Shown here one piece after another: positions 12,165 to 24,500 of a stretch of DNA of 64,000 nt. The notes below the pieces were generated by a model. The model saw only the letters and a list, made by a program, of their open reading frames with translations. It ran no database searches and was not told where the DNA came from. Numbering within the stretch: position 1 is the first letter of the stretch; the number at the start of each line of letters is the position of its first letter. This stretch comes from Edaphochlamys debaryana (Eukaryota > Chlorophyta > Chlorophyceae > Chlamydomonadales): NCBI GenBank assembly GCA_016858145.1, contig JAEHOE010000001.1, positions 434,001 to 498,000 on the forward strand, in the 5' to 3' direction. A program made the translations under genes and the position numbers.

Positions 12165-14354
12165 TTACTTGGCGGGGGGCTGGCTCCGCAGGGCCCGCGA
12201 CTCACGGTAAGCGGGGTCCTGGGCCCACCTGCGGAGGGGTACAAGGCGATGCAGCGTGAGCCCTGGACCTGATGCCTCGTCGATACCTGTATCGACTGCC
12301 CCTTTCCTTTTCCCATGCCCCTGTCCTGGTTCCCCTTTTCCCCCCCCCAGACAAAAATCGCCCCGTTTCCCCCAACATCCCCAACGCACACACACGACCC
12401 CGTCTCCCCGTCCCCTTCCACCACCACCACCCCGCACTAACCCCGCACCCTCCTTCCCCCGCCCCCCCGCCCCCTCACTTCTGGTAGTCGTTGGCCAGCA
12501 TGCGGATGAACAGCGGCAGCAGGCTGCCCATGAGGCCGTTGAGGATGCCGTTGCAGGTGCCCACCAGCACGTCGCGGGGGAGCAGGTGGAAGGGGGGGAT
12601 CACCTGCGGGCGGCGGGCGAGGCTCGACAGCTCAGCGACGTAAACACCCCGTCATAGACCTCCCCGCCGACGTCAAGTTCCAGCTGCCACTCCCCGCGCT
12701 TCGGCCTGCCTGTTCAGTGTGTCCTGAGCCCCGCCGCCGCTCCCAACCCTGGCCCGTCCCGCCCTCGCTCTCTCCGCCCAGCCCACCTCGCTCCACACGT
12801 CGATGGCGCTGGTGGCCCGGATCTCGCCCGTCTGCCCCGGCAGCCCCGTGGTGTCGATGATGGGCGACCAGGTGATCTCCGTGCCGAAGTGCACCGCGAA
12901 GCGCTGGTCCAGCTTGAGCGCCTCCAGCGCCTCGGAGCCCGACAGCCGGCAGTTCTCGGCCTGGCGGGGTGGGGGAGGAACGGGGGGGGAAGAGGGGAGC
13001 GGGGGGCAGCAGGGGCAGGAAGGTGAGCAGGAGGATCGGGGGCTTTGGTTGGGGTGCCTACTACACGCTGGCGCTACCGTATTTAGGATGCTAGGGTGGG
13101 CGCGTGATACGTGAAGTGCAGTCGCTGGCGCTACCGTGTGTGTCGTGTCCACGAAGCAGACCGGCGACACCGCAACCCACCTGCAGCACCACCCGCGGGG
13201 GCAGCCCCTCCGAGCCCAGCTCCGTCACCACCGACACCTCCACAAACGCCTCCAGCCACTGGTTGAAGATCTGGGGTCGGGGAAAGAGGGGGGGAGCGGT
13301 GGAGCGGAGCGGTGGGACGGTGGATGACGCCAGAGGGTGTTCGTCGTTCAGGAGCCGGGCAAGGGGCAGATAATGATGCCGTACCAGTCGTACCGCAGCA
13401 ATCGCAGAAGTCTATTGCTGCCCAAGCAGAGTACGCGGTCTGCTCCACTCCCTAACATGACCCCTTCAACATTTGAACCGGTAATTGGCGCAGCGAGAAG
13501 GTGCAGAATAGACGCCAACGGCCTCCGACCACGCCCCAGGGCGCCCCCAGCTGTCCCGAACCCATGCTCACGTTTATCCGTGGCACTGTCAGCAGGAAGC
13601 GGTTGCCAGAGATGTGCTGGATCTGCTTGGGATCGAGTACGAAGTACTGCTCCACGGGGAGGGTCATGTACGACTGAAGCGGTACGTAGTTGGGGGGGAT
13701 CTGCAGGTTGATGGGGGCAGATGCGGACGAGCGGGGGGAAAGGATGGGGAGTGGTTGGGGGAAGAGGATCAGCACGGCTAACGGGGCGGAGGCCGACAGG
13801 GTGGAGAATGAGGGCACGCGGATGTGCAAGGTGGCAGCCACAGTGCACTGCGGGCGGCGTGTTTGACTGGGCTGGGTGGGGTGGGAGCCGACGGAAGGTA
13901 GTGTGGTGAGGTGGCGAGGCACGGGGGCTGTGCGTCACCCGGCTGTTTGAGCCGGGTCTAGCCGTCCTGCACGAGGAACCTGTTGGCCGGAGAGGCAGGC
14001 TGACCCCCAGCGGCACCCGCTAGTAGGACAGTGCTTTCCGGCGAGGGCAACGGGGCGGGGGTTCTCGGGCAGCGCTCGGGGGCGCGTGATGACGGGTGGT
14101 GGTTCCCGGCGTGCCAGGGGGGCGCAACCGCTCACCGGGAACCGCATGGAGTTGGTGCCCGTCGCCCCAATCTGCGCTGGGTCAACGAGGTCCTCGGGAC
14201 GGATTGCCCGCCGCGAAATCGGCGAGGCGACTTGGGTGCTGTTGGCAAGCCCGGCTTGTGCCTGGGCACATGTAATCGTGGTGACGGGCACTCGCGAGCG
14301 GCGAGCTCCACGAGCAGCCTGGGGCTGAATCGGGCGCTGGTGCAGAAGCGACAT
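12165..14354 (-). CDS. DUF1997 family protein, probably plastid-targeted
   Basis: Six exons give 266 residues: 14354-14136, 13700-13572, 13270-13181, 12960-12787, 12603-12479 and 12228-12165, with all phases closing. The first 35-40 residues (MSLLHQRPIQPQAARGARRS...) are basic, rich in Ala/Ser/Gln and poor in acidic residues, as in a chloroplast transit peptide. From NSMRFP the protein follows the DUF1997 pattern of cyanobacteria and plastid-bearing eukaryotes: a PVEQYFVLDPKQIQHI strand-helix, LTVPRI, a middle section with EVSVVTELGSEGLPPRV, and a hydrophobic C-terminal helix (VGTCNGILNGLMGSLLPLF). Biochemical function is unknown. The next-to-last exon reads CAGAA|GTGAGG, so a stop in the unspliced frame is not used. 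Confidence 0.8.
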
Positions 14355-14656
14355 GGCTGCTGGCTGCGGGCGAGGGCTGCGGGCGAGGGCGCAAGCGATG
14401 CTGGGACTACAAAGGCTACCACCGCGGTCTAACGGGGCCCAGACGCTGTCTCTAGAGCTGCTGTGGAGTCGAAGCGTGGGTCCGCAATCCCGGGTCGCGA
14501 TGACGGCGAGTTGGGGTTGTTGGGGGCAAGCACCTGGCTCGCAGCGATTTCGGCTAGTAGCTTCCGTGCACCAGCGAGATTGCTAACTACTGTAGCTGTC
14601 TGCTCAAACACCTACAAAGAAAGGCTGTGGGCTTACGCCTACCGCCGTGCACCGAG
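14355..14656. promoter_or_regulatory. Short bidirectional promoter region
   Basis: Only 302 bases separate the start codons of the DUF1997 gene (minus) and the mTERF-like gene (plus). Both products have N-termini that look like organelle transit peptides, so shared regulation is plausible. No specific binding motif was recognised. Confidence 0.4.
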
Positions 14657-17059
14657 ATGCAAGCAGGTGTCTGGCCGACACGACTGCCGAAATTGCGATG
14701 TCCCTTGAGAAGCGTAATCCTGCGACGTGCCTCTACGCCTGTGCCTGCTCGGCGCGAGCGTTCTGGCGAAGGAAGCGGACCAGGCGCGGTCCTTCACCAG
14801 CTCTTTCCGGGGGCCTCGCCTGCAGCTGTGCAGCAGGCTCTCGATGATCATCCAGGTAGAGCGTTCTAAGTTGCAGTCTTGCCGTGACGGCTGTCGGTCA
14901 CATTGAGTACCAGTCGTCGGACCATGGTCACCGCCCGGCCCCGACCCCCCCACCCCCGCCGCCAGTCCCGCACCAGCTCGCGCCACCCTCCAGACTCCTC
15001 GCCGCACCCCGCCCCGTGCACCTGAAACTAGTCCACCTCTGAACCCAGGGCCAGAGAACCCATCGACACCCCACTCCGCCGCCGCGCCACCGCCCACCCC
15101 TTCCGTCCAGCCCCTTACCGGCCCCTTCTGCCGCGGCGTGCGCCTCGCCCCGCCCGCGCACACCACGCGGCAACCCCCCATCCAATTCTCCCCCCACCAC
15201 CCCACCACCCCCCTACACACTCAGAGCTGGCCCAGGTGGACGGGGACTATGCCCAGGCCTGGCTGCAGGCCACCAGCAGCATGCTGGGGCTGACCAGGGA
15301 GGACGTGCAGGCGAGGGGGGGGGCTGGAGGGGGGGGGCGTGCAGGGGCCGGGGGCGTGCAGGGGCCGGACGCAAGCAGGAGCCGGAGGGATCCAGGGGCC
15401 GGAGGCCTGGGCGTCTGGACACTATCGCGCTTGGCCGGTGAGGGATGAGCTCTGCAGGCCTGTGGCTAAGTTGGAAAGGGCTGACGGCCAAGTTGATTCC
15501 TCCCGTGCAGGCCGGCTGCGGGCAGAACCCATGGCTCCTCATGGCCGACCCCCTGGCCATGCGGTCAACGGTCAACGCACTGGCACGCATGCTGTCAGCC
15601 CCTGAGCCCGAGGTGCGGAGCCACCGCGGACCAGTCAGCGATGGCCATTGAAGCCGTACGCGGGGACTGGGGGAAGCCCTGTGGGGACTGAGGGAATCCG
15701 GATGGGGACTGGGAATTCCGGGTGGGGACTGCGCGGGTTGGGCTAACCTGACGTTGCTGTGCGTTGCAGCTGGCCCGCATGGCGCTAGCCAACCCCGAGG
15801 TACTGGAGCTGGACCCCCTGACCGTCATGGAGCAGCTCATGTATGTGAGCGGTACGACACAGATGCCGTACGGGCAGCTTGTACGGATGGTGCTGGGCTG
15901 CCCTGAAATCATGTCCACGCCGCCCAAGGTGCGCGGTGCGAAGAGGGGGCCAGGGGCTCCAGGGCGACAGGCTCCTCTCTAGGACCTCTTAGGCGCCGCA
16001 TGCAGGCCATACGCCACTGCTCTATGGCAACCACGTGCGCAGTGCACCGCACCAGCCGGCCCCCCGCTTATCGACGCTGACCCCACGTCCCCCCTGTGCC
16101 TGCAGGACCTCATCCGGGCGTGGGCCGACGTGCGATCGGCGGTGGAGCGCGGGGGCGACCTCCCGGCCCCCGCCCCGGGCTCCTCTGAGACCGGGGCGGC
16201 CCCCGAGGCGGCGGGTACGTCCAGGTCAGGGCTGCCAAGCGCTAGCGGCGCAGGGGTGGCGGCGGACGCCGCCGGGCTGGAGCCCGCAGCCTCCACTGGC
16301 GCCCGGGCTGATGCCGGCGATGGGAGCGGTGGCCGCGGCGCCGACGAGAGCGAGGGCGAGGGTGAGGTGGATGAGGACTCCCTGGATGGGCGGGTGATGG
16401 CGCTGCTGGTGCGGCGGCCGGATCTGCTGCTGCTGAGCGGGGAGGAGATCCGGCAGGCGCTGGCGGTGGGGGCGGGAGGGTCGGCGCCGAGCGCCGAGGC
16501 CGAGGCGGAGGCGTGGGCCCGGGCGGCGGCGTTGGAGGCCGAGGCGGAGGCGTGGCTGGCGGCGGGGATGGAGGGCCTGGGGGCACGGAAGGAGTCGGAG
16601 CCGGGGCCAGAGGCGGGGGCGTCGGGGCGGGCAGGAGCAACAGCAGCAAAGGGGAAGGGTGCGTCGGGGCTTGCCAAGGGCGACGCTCCGGAGGGGGAGG
16701 CGGCGAAGCCTGGGTCTCAGGAGCCTGCAGGCACGGGGGCGGCGGGGAGCAAGGCGGCACCTGCGGTGCGGCCACGAGCCAAGGCGCTGCCTTGGGGGGC
16801 GCCCGGGGGAAAGGCAAGGGCCAAGGCGGCGCCAACGACGGCCGGGCCTGGGGCGGACGCTGCAGGGCCCGAGGCAGGAGGTGCAGGGGCTGCAGCGGCA
16901 GGGGCCGGGCCCGCCACGGCTGGGGCTGGGGCGGCGGCAGCGCGCAAGACCCGCACGGTGGTGCCCCGGGTCCCGGGGGCGGCGCGGGCCAAGCCGCGGC
17001 CCGCCAAACCGGCCGCGCAGGAGCCAGGGGCAGGCGCGCCGGGGCAAGCGCCGGGGTAG
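14657..17059 (+). CDS. mTERF-like helical-repeat protein (tentative), probably organellar
   Basis: Five exons give about 499 residues: 14657-14855, 15225-15310, 15511-15612, 15770-15928 and 16106-17059. The first in-frame ATG is used. The N-terminus is basic and Arg/Ser/Pro-rich, as in a transit peptide. The middle consists of short helices with an mTERF-like rhythm: MLGLTREDV, NPWLLMADPLAMRSTVNALARML, NPEVLELDPLTVMEQLMYV, and in the last exon VMALLVRRPDLLLLSGEEIRQAL. mTERF proteins bind organelle nucleic acids. The last 200 residues are Ala/Gly/Pro-rich and basic and have no clear fold. Exon 2 ends best at CAG|GCGAGG, a GC donor; GAC|GTGCAG is an alternative in the same phase. The family call rests on pattern only; another alpha-solenoid is possible. 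Confidence 0.6.
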
Positions 17060-17723
17060 ACGGGGTAGGTGAAGGAGAGGCGAGGAGAGGCAAGGGAGAG
17101 GCAGGGATGGCGCGCTTGACCAGTGCGACGCGGATCTCAGTGGGCGCTGTGGGCCCGCTTTCGGGCTGGCCGGCAGACTGGCACTCGGGCTACGTGTGCG
17201 TGGTACACTGACGCAGTCTGGTCGAACGCATGGCTGAGGTGTGAGGATGTCGGGCTGTGTGTAGCAAGTCCAGGGTACGGAAGCAGAAGCGTCCATGCGG
17301 GTCACAAGGCCCAGGAGCAACGCTCCCAGTCCTCCAACGCTCCCCACGCGCAACCGGGCCCCTTGACCATCACACCTTGCACGCGCCCCTCGCGGGGCCT
17401 AGAGGGGACCTCCCATCAGTCCCATACCCCCGAGCGCACCCAACACCACAGCCAGCCCCGGTGCAGGGACGAAGCTCCCTCAGCCCTCGCGGCACTCCTG
17501 CATCGGACACTTCGATGCCAACAAACTCCCCAGTTCCACTCTTACGCAAACACAAGGTAAGGATACCCCCTGGCCTGGATACCCCCGACTACATGTTCTG
17601 CGCGTACCGCTCCGTCTAGTGCTAGAAAGCCTCGTTGCTTGTGTGCTACGTTGGGGCTATGCCCACCACCCCCTGGCCTCCTCCACAGTCCTCATCGGAG
17701 CGGACTGCTGTAGGGCCCCCCTC
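17060..17723. other. Spacer between convergent mTERF-like and NOV genes
   Basis: It should hold two 3' UTRs. No coding sequence, polyadenylation motif or repeat stands out. Confidence 0.35.
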
Positions 17724-18586
17724 CTAGGCGCCCCCTGCCGCCGTTCCTGCCCCCGCCGCCCCCGACGACGTGAACATGGCGAGGCGGATCTGCTTGGCCG
17801 CCGCCAGCGCCCAGGGGTCGGGCAGGACCAGGAGCTCGGGGGCGGGGCGGGGCGCGTGAGGGGCGGATGAGGAGGCGGGGTCCAGGGGGGCGGGGTGCTG
17901 GCCCAGGCCCGTCACACGGAAGATGATGAAGCTGCGGCGGGGGGTGAGGGTGAGAGCGTGAGTAAGCGAAGAGGCGAATCGTCTCATTCATGGGCAGCGA
18001 AAACCCGCTCGCCCGAGACACACCCACCTGGGCCCCTGCTGCCGCGCCCACTCCAGCTCCTGCGTGCTGATCTCGAAGTGCCGCTTGGCGGCGGCGCAGG
18101 CGGTGGAGGACTTGACCTCCACGAACAGGTGCTCGGGGGGGCCGCCGGAGGGGGAGGCTGCGGAGGGGGGGCGAGCAGCGGACCTCAGGCGGCGGGCCAC
18201 ATGGCACCCGCGGCCGCGGACCAGCCGGGCCATAACCTCCGCACAGCACACCGCACGCAGCACGCACCTCGCGTGAGCAGGATGTCGTACGGCGCCGCAC
18301 GCATGTCGGGCCGCGCCGCCACCCACTCCACGGCCCAGCCCTCGGCCGCCATGGCCCCGTCACGCCTCAGCACCTCAAACACCAGCGCCTCGGCCCACCG
18401 CGCCTCCGCCGCGTGCGCATCGCCCGCCCCCGCCCCTGCCCCCGCCGCCAGGTCGCCGCCGACGGCGCCGTCGGGGCCTGCCGCCGCCGTCACCGCTGCC
18501 GCCGCCGCCGCCAGGTTGGCCTCTATGGCGCCCAAGAGGGTGTGGGCCTCTGCATCGCCTCCGTCGAGGAGGTCGGGCAGGCGGAC
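17724..18586 (-). other. NOV: NOV exons 50-52: DUF3883 domain and C-terminus
   Basis: Exons: 18586-18268, 18157-18028 and 17931-17724. The DUF3883 core is easy to see: LVFEVLRRDGAMAAEGWAVEW, then YDILLTR, EHLFVEVKSSTA (from residue 3587), a FEISTQELEWAR helix, and SFIIFRVTGLGQ (from 3622). The EVK triad and preceding Asp recall the PD-(D/E)xK nuclease-like fold suggested for this domain; whether it cuts nucleic acid is not known. The last 50 residues are low complexity and end in AAGGA before TAG. Confidence 0.85.
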
Positions 18587-21500
18587 CTACCAGGCGGGGA
18601 GGGGCAGGGAAGGGGGTGGCATGGATAGGGTGTTGAGGAGCTGCTTGTGCGAGCTGAGGGAACATAGGCGCGGGGGGGAAGCCTGTGTGTGCGGGGGAGG
18701 TGGCGGCGGTGGTGGCCTGCGCGGGCGAAGGCGGCCACAGGGATTGCGGAGAGGCATCTGAGGGCCAGCCATGGGCCATGGCAGCAGCGTGAGGCGTGGG
18801 AGAAGCAGAGCTGCAGCTGCAGGTGCACCCCCACACTCACCCACGGCAGGTCCTGCTCCCCCACCCCGGTCGACCAAGAGCTCCAGTCCTCCGACCCAGG
18901 CGCCGCCTCGGACCCCGCAACACCCGGCGCTGGCGACGGCGGCGCGGGTCCGGCGGGAGGCGGCGCTGCTGCGGCGGTGGCGATGTGCGGAGGGGGCTCC
19001 CCGCGCCGCCCCCGCATCTCCCACATCAGCCGCCCGCCGGCTCCGCCAGCGCCCGGCCCGCGGAGAGCGCCGCCATGGGCGCCGCCAGGCCCCACCCCTG
19101 GCCCTGGCCCTCCTCCGTCCGCCCCGGCGAACCCCGGCGGCCCATCGCTTCCTCCTCCGTTTCCGGCATAGCCACCCCCACCCCCACCCCCACCGCCTCC
19201 ACCGCCTCCGCCACTGCCTGGCGGGGCGCCGGGCAAGGCCCCGAGACCAGGCAGGGAACCGGGCTCCGCTGGGCCCGACCCCGGCCCGGGTCCCACGCCA
19301 GCGACTGAGCCCGGCTCGATTCCCCGGCCTAGGCCTGCGCCTGGGCCCGCGCCGGATCCCGGGCCCGGGCCCGGGCTGGGGCCGGGGTCGTGGCTGGGGC
19401 CCTGCGCATCCCATGCGCCAAACACGGGCGTCGGAGCGGGCAGGCCGGGGAGAGAGCCAGGGGATCCGTGGGGCACCGCCTGTGGTTGCGGGTGGAAACT
19501 CGTGGTGAAGAGTTCGCACCCACCACACGTATCACATCACGCAAGGCACCGCACAGCACACCCTAGACCTCACTCCCTTGCCCACGCTCACCCCGACAGA
19601 GCCCGGCACGCCCGACCCTGGCGCCCCCGCCGCCCCCGCCTGCTGCTGCAGGGGCGGCCGCGGGGGCGGCTCGGGCGCCAGCTGCGCCAGGCGCTCGTCG
19701 GGGTCCTGATCGGGAGCCTCCCCGCCCAGGGCCGTGGTGGAGGCGGCGGCGGCGCTGTCCTGCTGCAGCAGTCCCAGGGGCACCTGGGCGCGGAGGGTGG
19801 GGAGAGTGCGAGGGGGGGGTGGGGGAGCTGTTAGAAGGGGCGCGGGAGTGTGGGGGTGTAGCTGGGGTTGTGGAGGTCGGGGCGAAGGGCGCGAGGGCTG
19901 AGGGTGGGCAGTGGGGTCGGGAGTAGCAGTTGGGCAGGTCCTGTGCTACTGGGGCCACTCTGGTGAACTTGTTACTAGAGTTACAGAGACTTCAGGGAGG
20001 GGGCACGTCAAGATGCCCAGACGAACGGGGCCGCACCTCCCAGGCCTCCTCGCCCTCGGGCAGGGCCGGTGCGCCGCTGTCGGCAGCGTAGCGCTCGGCC
20101 GCGGCAGGGAGCGTGTCGCGCTCGGGGTCGGGGTCCTGCGGGGCGGGGTGCGGGTTGGGGTTTGCATCAAACAGAGGCTGCGGCTGGGGATGGGGATGGT
20201 GGTCACTGCAACAGTGCGGGGCGAGCGGGCGGGCGGGCGGGTGCGTGGGCGCACCTGCTCGTGGCTGAGGATGAGTGTGGTGAGGAAGGAGGCGAGCTCC
20301 TTGTCGGGCGCACCGGCGGGGGTGAAGAGCCTGGGGCGGGAGTGAAGGAAGCGTCAGCGAAGATGCCAGCAGAGCTCATCGAGATCCACACGGCAGGGCC
20401 GCAGGGCCGCAGCCCATCTCCCTTTCCATGCTCCCCTTCCCAGCGCCAGGCCCGCCCTAGAGGGCTGCACCTCCGCGGCCCGCCTGCCCGGGCCCAGGCC
20501 CCGGGCCCAGGCCCCGGGCGTGGAGTGCGCGGGCTGCATCCCAGGGGCGCCCCACCCACCCCACCCCAGCACTCCGGGGCCCACCTGCTCAGCTCCTCGC
20601 ATATCTTGTGGTAATTGCGCACGTCCTCCACCAGCAGCAGCGCAGAGGGGGCCCCCGACCCCGCCCCCGGGGCCGCCCCCGGCCCCCCGCCCCCCCGCAG
20701 CTGCAGCACGGCCGCGCGCAGCTCGGGCCGGGCCGCGGGCACTGGCTCGCCGCCGCCGGGGGGCTTGAGCACGTGGAGCACCTGGGGGGGAGGGGAGGGA
20801 GAGAGGCAAAGGTGAGAGGGAGGGTAAGCAAGTGGGGGGCGTCGGCGGAAGATGGACCATGTCGCAGGGACTGCTCCTTGTCCCGAACCCCGAGTGCAGC
20901 ATTCCAGAGAACCTCCTGCCGTCTTTGGGATGTCACCCAAGCATCTGCCCCCCTTTCCCCTGAACCCCAATGCTTCCCCGCCCCCACCTGCAGGCTGCCC
21001 TTGTCCACCACGAAGACCTTGAGCGCCGGCAGCCGCGCCGCCACCTGCGCCCGCACCGTGCCGTACGTCTCCGGCCGCCGCGCCGCCAGCCAGCGCTGCA
21101 CGAACTGCAGCGACACTCGCACCAGTCGCTCCACCAGCCAGCCTGGGGCAAGGGGGGGGGGTAGGGGCGGGGGGTGGCAGGAGGCGAAGGCGGGGTGGCG
21201 TGTCAGTAGACTCGCTCTCTGCAGTGGCGTGGGAGGCCGTCGACCCGACTGCAGAGAAGCCGGGGTGGGACACGTGAGCAGAGAAGATGCGGGTGTGGCC
21301 CTGTCGTACGGTGCTGCCGTACCGGTGCGTGCGCACCTGCTTTGATGCCCTGGTACTCGACCCGCTCCTCCACGCACTCGCTCAGGCGGGGCACGCGCAG
21401 CAGGCGCAGCAGGGGGGCCAGGGGCGGCCCGGCCTCGGCGCGGGCGGCGGAGGAGAAGGACGGCTCCAGCAGCTTCACGCCTGGGGGGTGTGGTGCCGTT

Positions 21501-24500
21501 GTGGGGCGGACAGGCCGGGCTGCGGTCAGCGAGAGCTCGGGCACAGAATACAAAGCAAGGTGATGAGGAGGCCGAAGCACGGGCAAAGCAACCAAGGAAG
21601 AAAGCGAGTGACTTGGCACAGGATGGCTGCCGCTCACCCTGCGCCCCCGCGAAGCGCTTGGCCAGGGCGGGATCGTCTGGGTCCACCACCTCCCCCGGCC
21701 CCGCCCAGCCCCCGCAGGCGCCTGCCGCCGCCCCCGCCCCCGCAGCCCCTGCCGTGGGCAGCACCCGCAGCGGCGCCAGGAGCATGCGCAGGCGCTGCGC
21801 CAGGGGGCCGCCCTCAGGCAGCGACCCGGCGGCCAGGTGGGCGAGCACGGAGCGGGCCTGTGGTGGGGTGGGGGTGGATGCAAGCGGCATGAGGTGACGA
21901 CCCTAGGGCGCAGCCTAGAGCGCGTGCTGTCAAGTCAGCCGTTCACATGCAGCCAGCACTCATCCCGTCACGGTCGTGTGAAGTTACAAGAAGTCAGTAA
22001 GCATTCACCAAGCATTCGTCGGCATTCGTGTGCAACTGCGGTTGGGGTTGCGGAAAAAGAAAGGCCTTCTCCCCCGCAACCCCAGCCCCAACCCCCGCGC
22101 ACCTGCTGCAGCGCTGCGGGCGAGGGGGCGGGCGAGCGCCGGGCGATGGCCCCCAGCGCCCCCAGGTAGGCCTCCAGGGGGGGCTCGGGCCGCAGCAGGG
22201 GCCGCTCCGTGCGGAACTCCCACCGCCCCGCGGGCCCCTGCCCGTGCCCCGGCCCCGGCTGGCGGCGGACCTCGCACAGCTCCTCGAAAAAGGGCAGCAC
22301 CTGCGGTTGGAAGGGGGAGCGGCAGTTTGGGGCGAATGGTTGGCGGTTGGGCGGCGGCAGGGCTGGCCGGCGTTTGCCGAGCTGACGTTTTCCTGGCTTA
22401 CACGAGCAGCCCTTAACACCCTGTCATGCACGGTTGCCCCACTCGATGGCCCCCGCCCCCACACCTTGCGGTCGTAGTGGGCCTCCAGCACCCGCGGCAG
22501 CTGATCCGCCGCACCACCGCCGCCGCCCTGCGGCCTGGCGCCGCCGTCCTCCGCCCCATCCTGGCCCGCCTCCGCCCCCGCCCCTGCCCCCGCCGCCAGC
22601 TGCTCCAGCACGCCGCAGGGGTCGCTCCGCACCAGGCCCTGGATGCGGAGGAAGCGACCCGGCACCAGCGCCGCAGCCGCAGCCGCCGGCCCGGGCCCGG
22701 GGCCCGCGCCCGGCCGCCCCAAGGCCGAGGCGCCGCCACCGCCAGCCGGAGAAGCGCCCGCGTCTGTTGGGAGCCGGGAGGCAGGAACGGTATGGGTTGG
22801 CGACGCAATGAGGGATCAACATCCCCAGTTCGTGTGTGCGCCCCCCTAGCAACCAAGGCAGGCACCCGTGTCCCGCCTGACCGTGCCACTACCGCCAGGC
22901 CCCCCCCAAGAGCTAGCTCACCGGGCACCCACACCAGCGGCTCGGACTGGAACGCGGCGCACACCTCCCCCGCCACCTCCTCATCGCCCCCCTCCGCCAT
23001 GAGCGCTAGGGTGCGGTACACCCGGCCCATGGCCTCCGGTGACAGCGCCACACAGCCCAGGCGGGCGTCTCCGGCGCCGCCGGCCCCCGCCCCCCCGCCC
23101 ACGACCGTGGCAAAGGAGCCCAGGGCGAAGGCGGGGCCGAGGGCGGTGGCGGGGGTGGGGATGGGTGGTGCGGGGGGAGGGGTGGCGGCGAGGCGGGCGA
23201 GGAGGCGCAGCACCAGGGGGGGGCTGACGGCGGTGGGGAGGCCCAGGGCGGACAGCAGGGGGCCCGTGGGGGCGAGGCCGGGGACGTCGGCGAGCAGGGG
23301 CAGCGGGGCGGAGCCTGTGTGTGTGTGTGGGGGGGGGGGGGGAGGGGTGGTAGGGCAGGAGGAGGAGGCAGGGGGAAGGCCGCGTCGTGAGGGGGTTCGC
23401 GGGAAGAGTATGGGCTGGAATGTGCGCAAGAGAGCCTCAAGGCCGCTAGCTGTCCCGGTCTAGTCCCCTTCCCCCCATCCATTCCGCACCGAAGAGGTCG
23501 ATGAGCTTGGGCAGCCGCGGCAGTGCCTCGGGGGCCCGCACCGCCGTGCCCTGCTGAGTGGGCAGCCAGCTGGGGGGGGAGGGGAGGGAGGGGAGGCGAT
23601 GAGTGGGGGTGCGAGGGAACAGGGTCACCGGAGGAGCGGGCAGGAAGCCTGGCTCCTAGAAGAGGAGCGGGCAGGAAGTGGGAGCTATCGAGGCTGCAGC
23701 AGTGGTCCCACAATGCCCTCATTGTGACTCAGGACCCACCTGCGCTTGGCGAGGGTGAGGAGGAAGGAGCTGGGCAGCGCCCCACCCTCCTCCGCCAGCC
23801 CCTGGCCCCGCCGCGGGCCCGCCTGGGCCTGCGCCCTGGGCCCTGCCTGACCGCCCTTCGCCGCGCCCTCCTTCACCCGAGCCACCTCCGCCTCCCCCTT
23901 ATCCTTGTTGCGTCCGTCCTCCCCATCCTCGTCCTCCTCGTCTTCCTCGTCCTCATCTGCCTCCAAGGCAAGGGCGTCCAGGGCCTCTGCTTCGGGTACC
24001 ACCCGCACCGCCCCCCGGGATCCCGCCGCGGCCCCGTACCGCCCCGCGCCCCACGGCCCCTGCAGCGCCAGCGCCAGCCGCGCCAGCGCAGCACGCTGCT
24101 CCGCACGCAGCGGCCGGCCGCCGAGCTGCACGTGCTGCGCGTGCTGCGCCGCCGGTGCGGGCCTGCCTGCTGCGTAGCCCATTAGCAGACCATGCAGGCC
24201 GGGCAGGGGCCCCATCGCGGGTTGGCCGGGGCCAACGGCGGCAGTGGCCAGAGACACAGACGGTGGCCCCACCAGGGGGGTCACCAGAGGGACGGCCGTT
24301 GCCCCTGAGGCCGCCGTTGTGGGGACCAAGGGTGCAGCAGGGGCGGGGACAGGAGCGGGTGGAGCCCGGCCCAGAGCCAGGGCCAGGGCCGGGGGCAGGG
24401 TGGGCATGGCGGGTCGTGACGCGACAGGCACCCCCCCGGGAGCCCCGGCCCCCGCTGCGGCTGATGGGTGGTTGATGGCCTCAGGTGGTACGGCAGAATC

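Noticed and set aside
16226..17353. 375-codon open frame on the minus strand
   Set aside because: Antisense shadow of the last exon of the mTERF-like gene; composition is reversed low complexity.
22426..23463. 345-codon open frame on the plus strand
   Set aside because: Runs straight across NOV exons and introns, so it reflects GC bias and not a gene.
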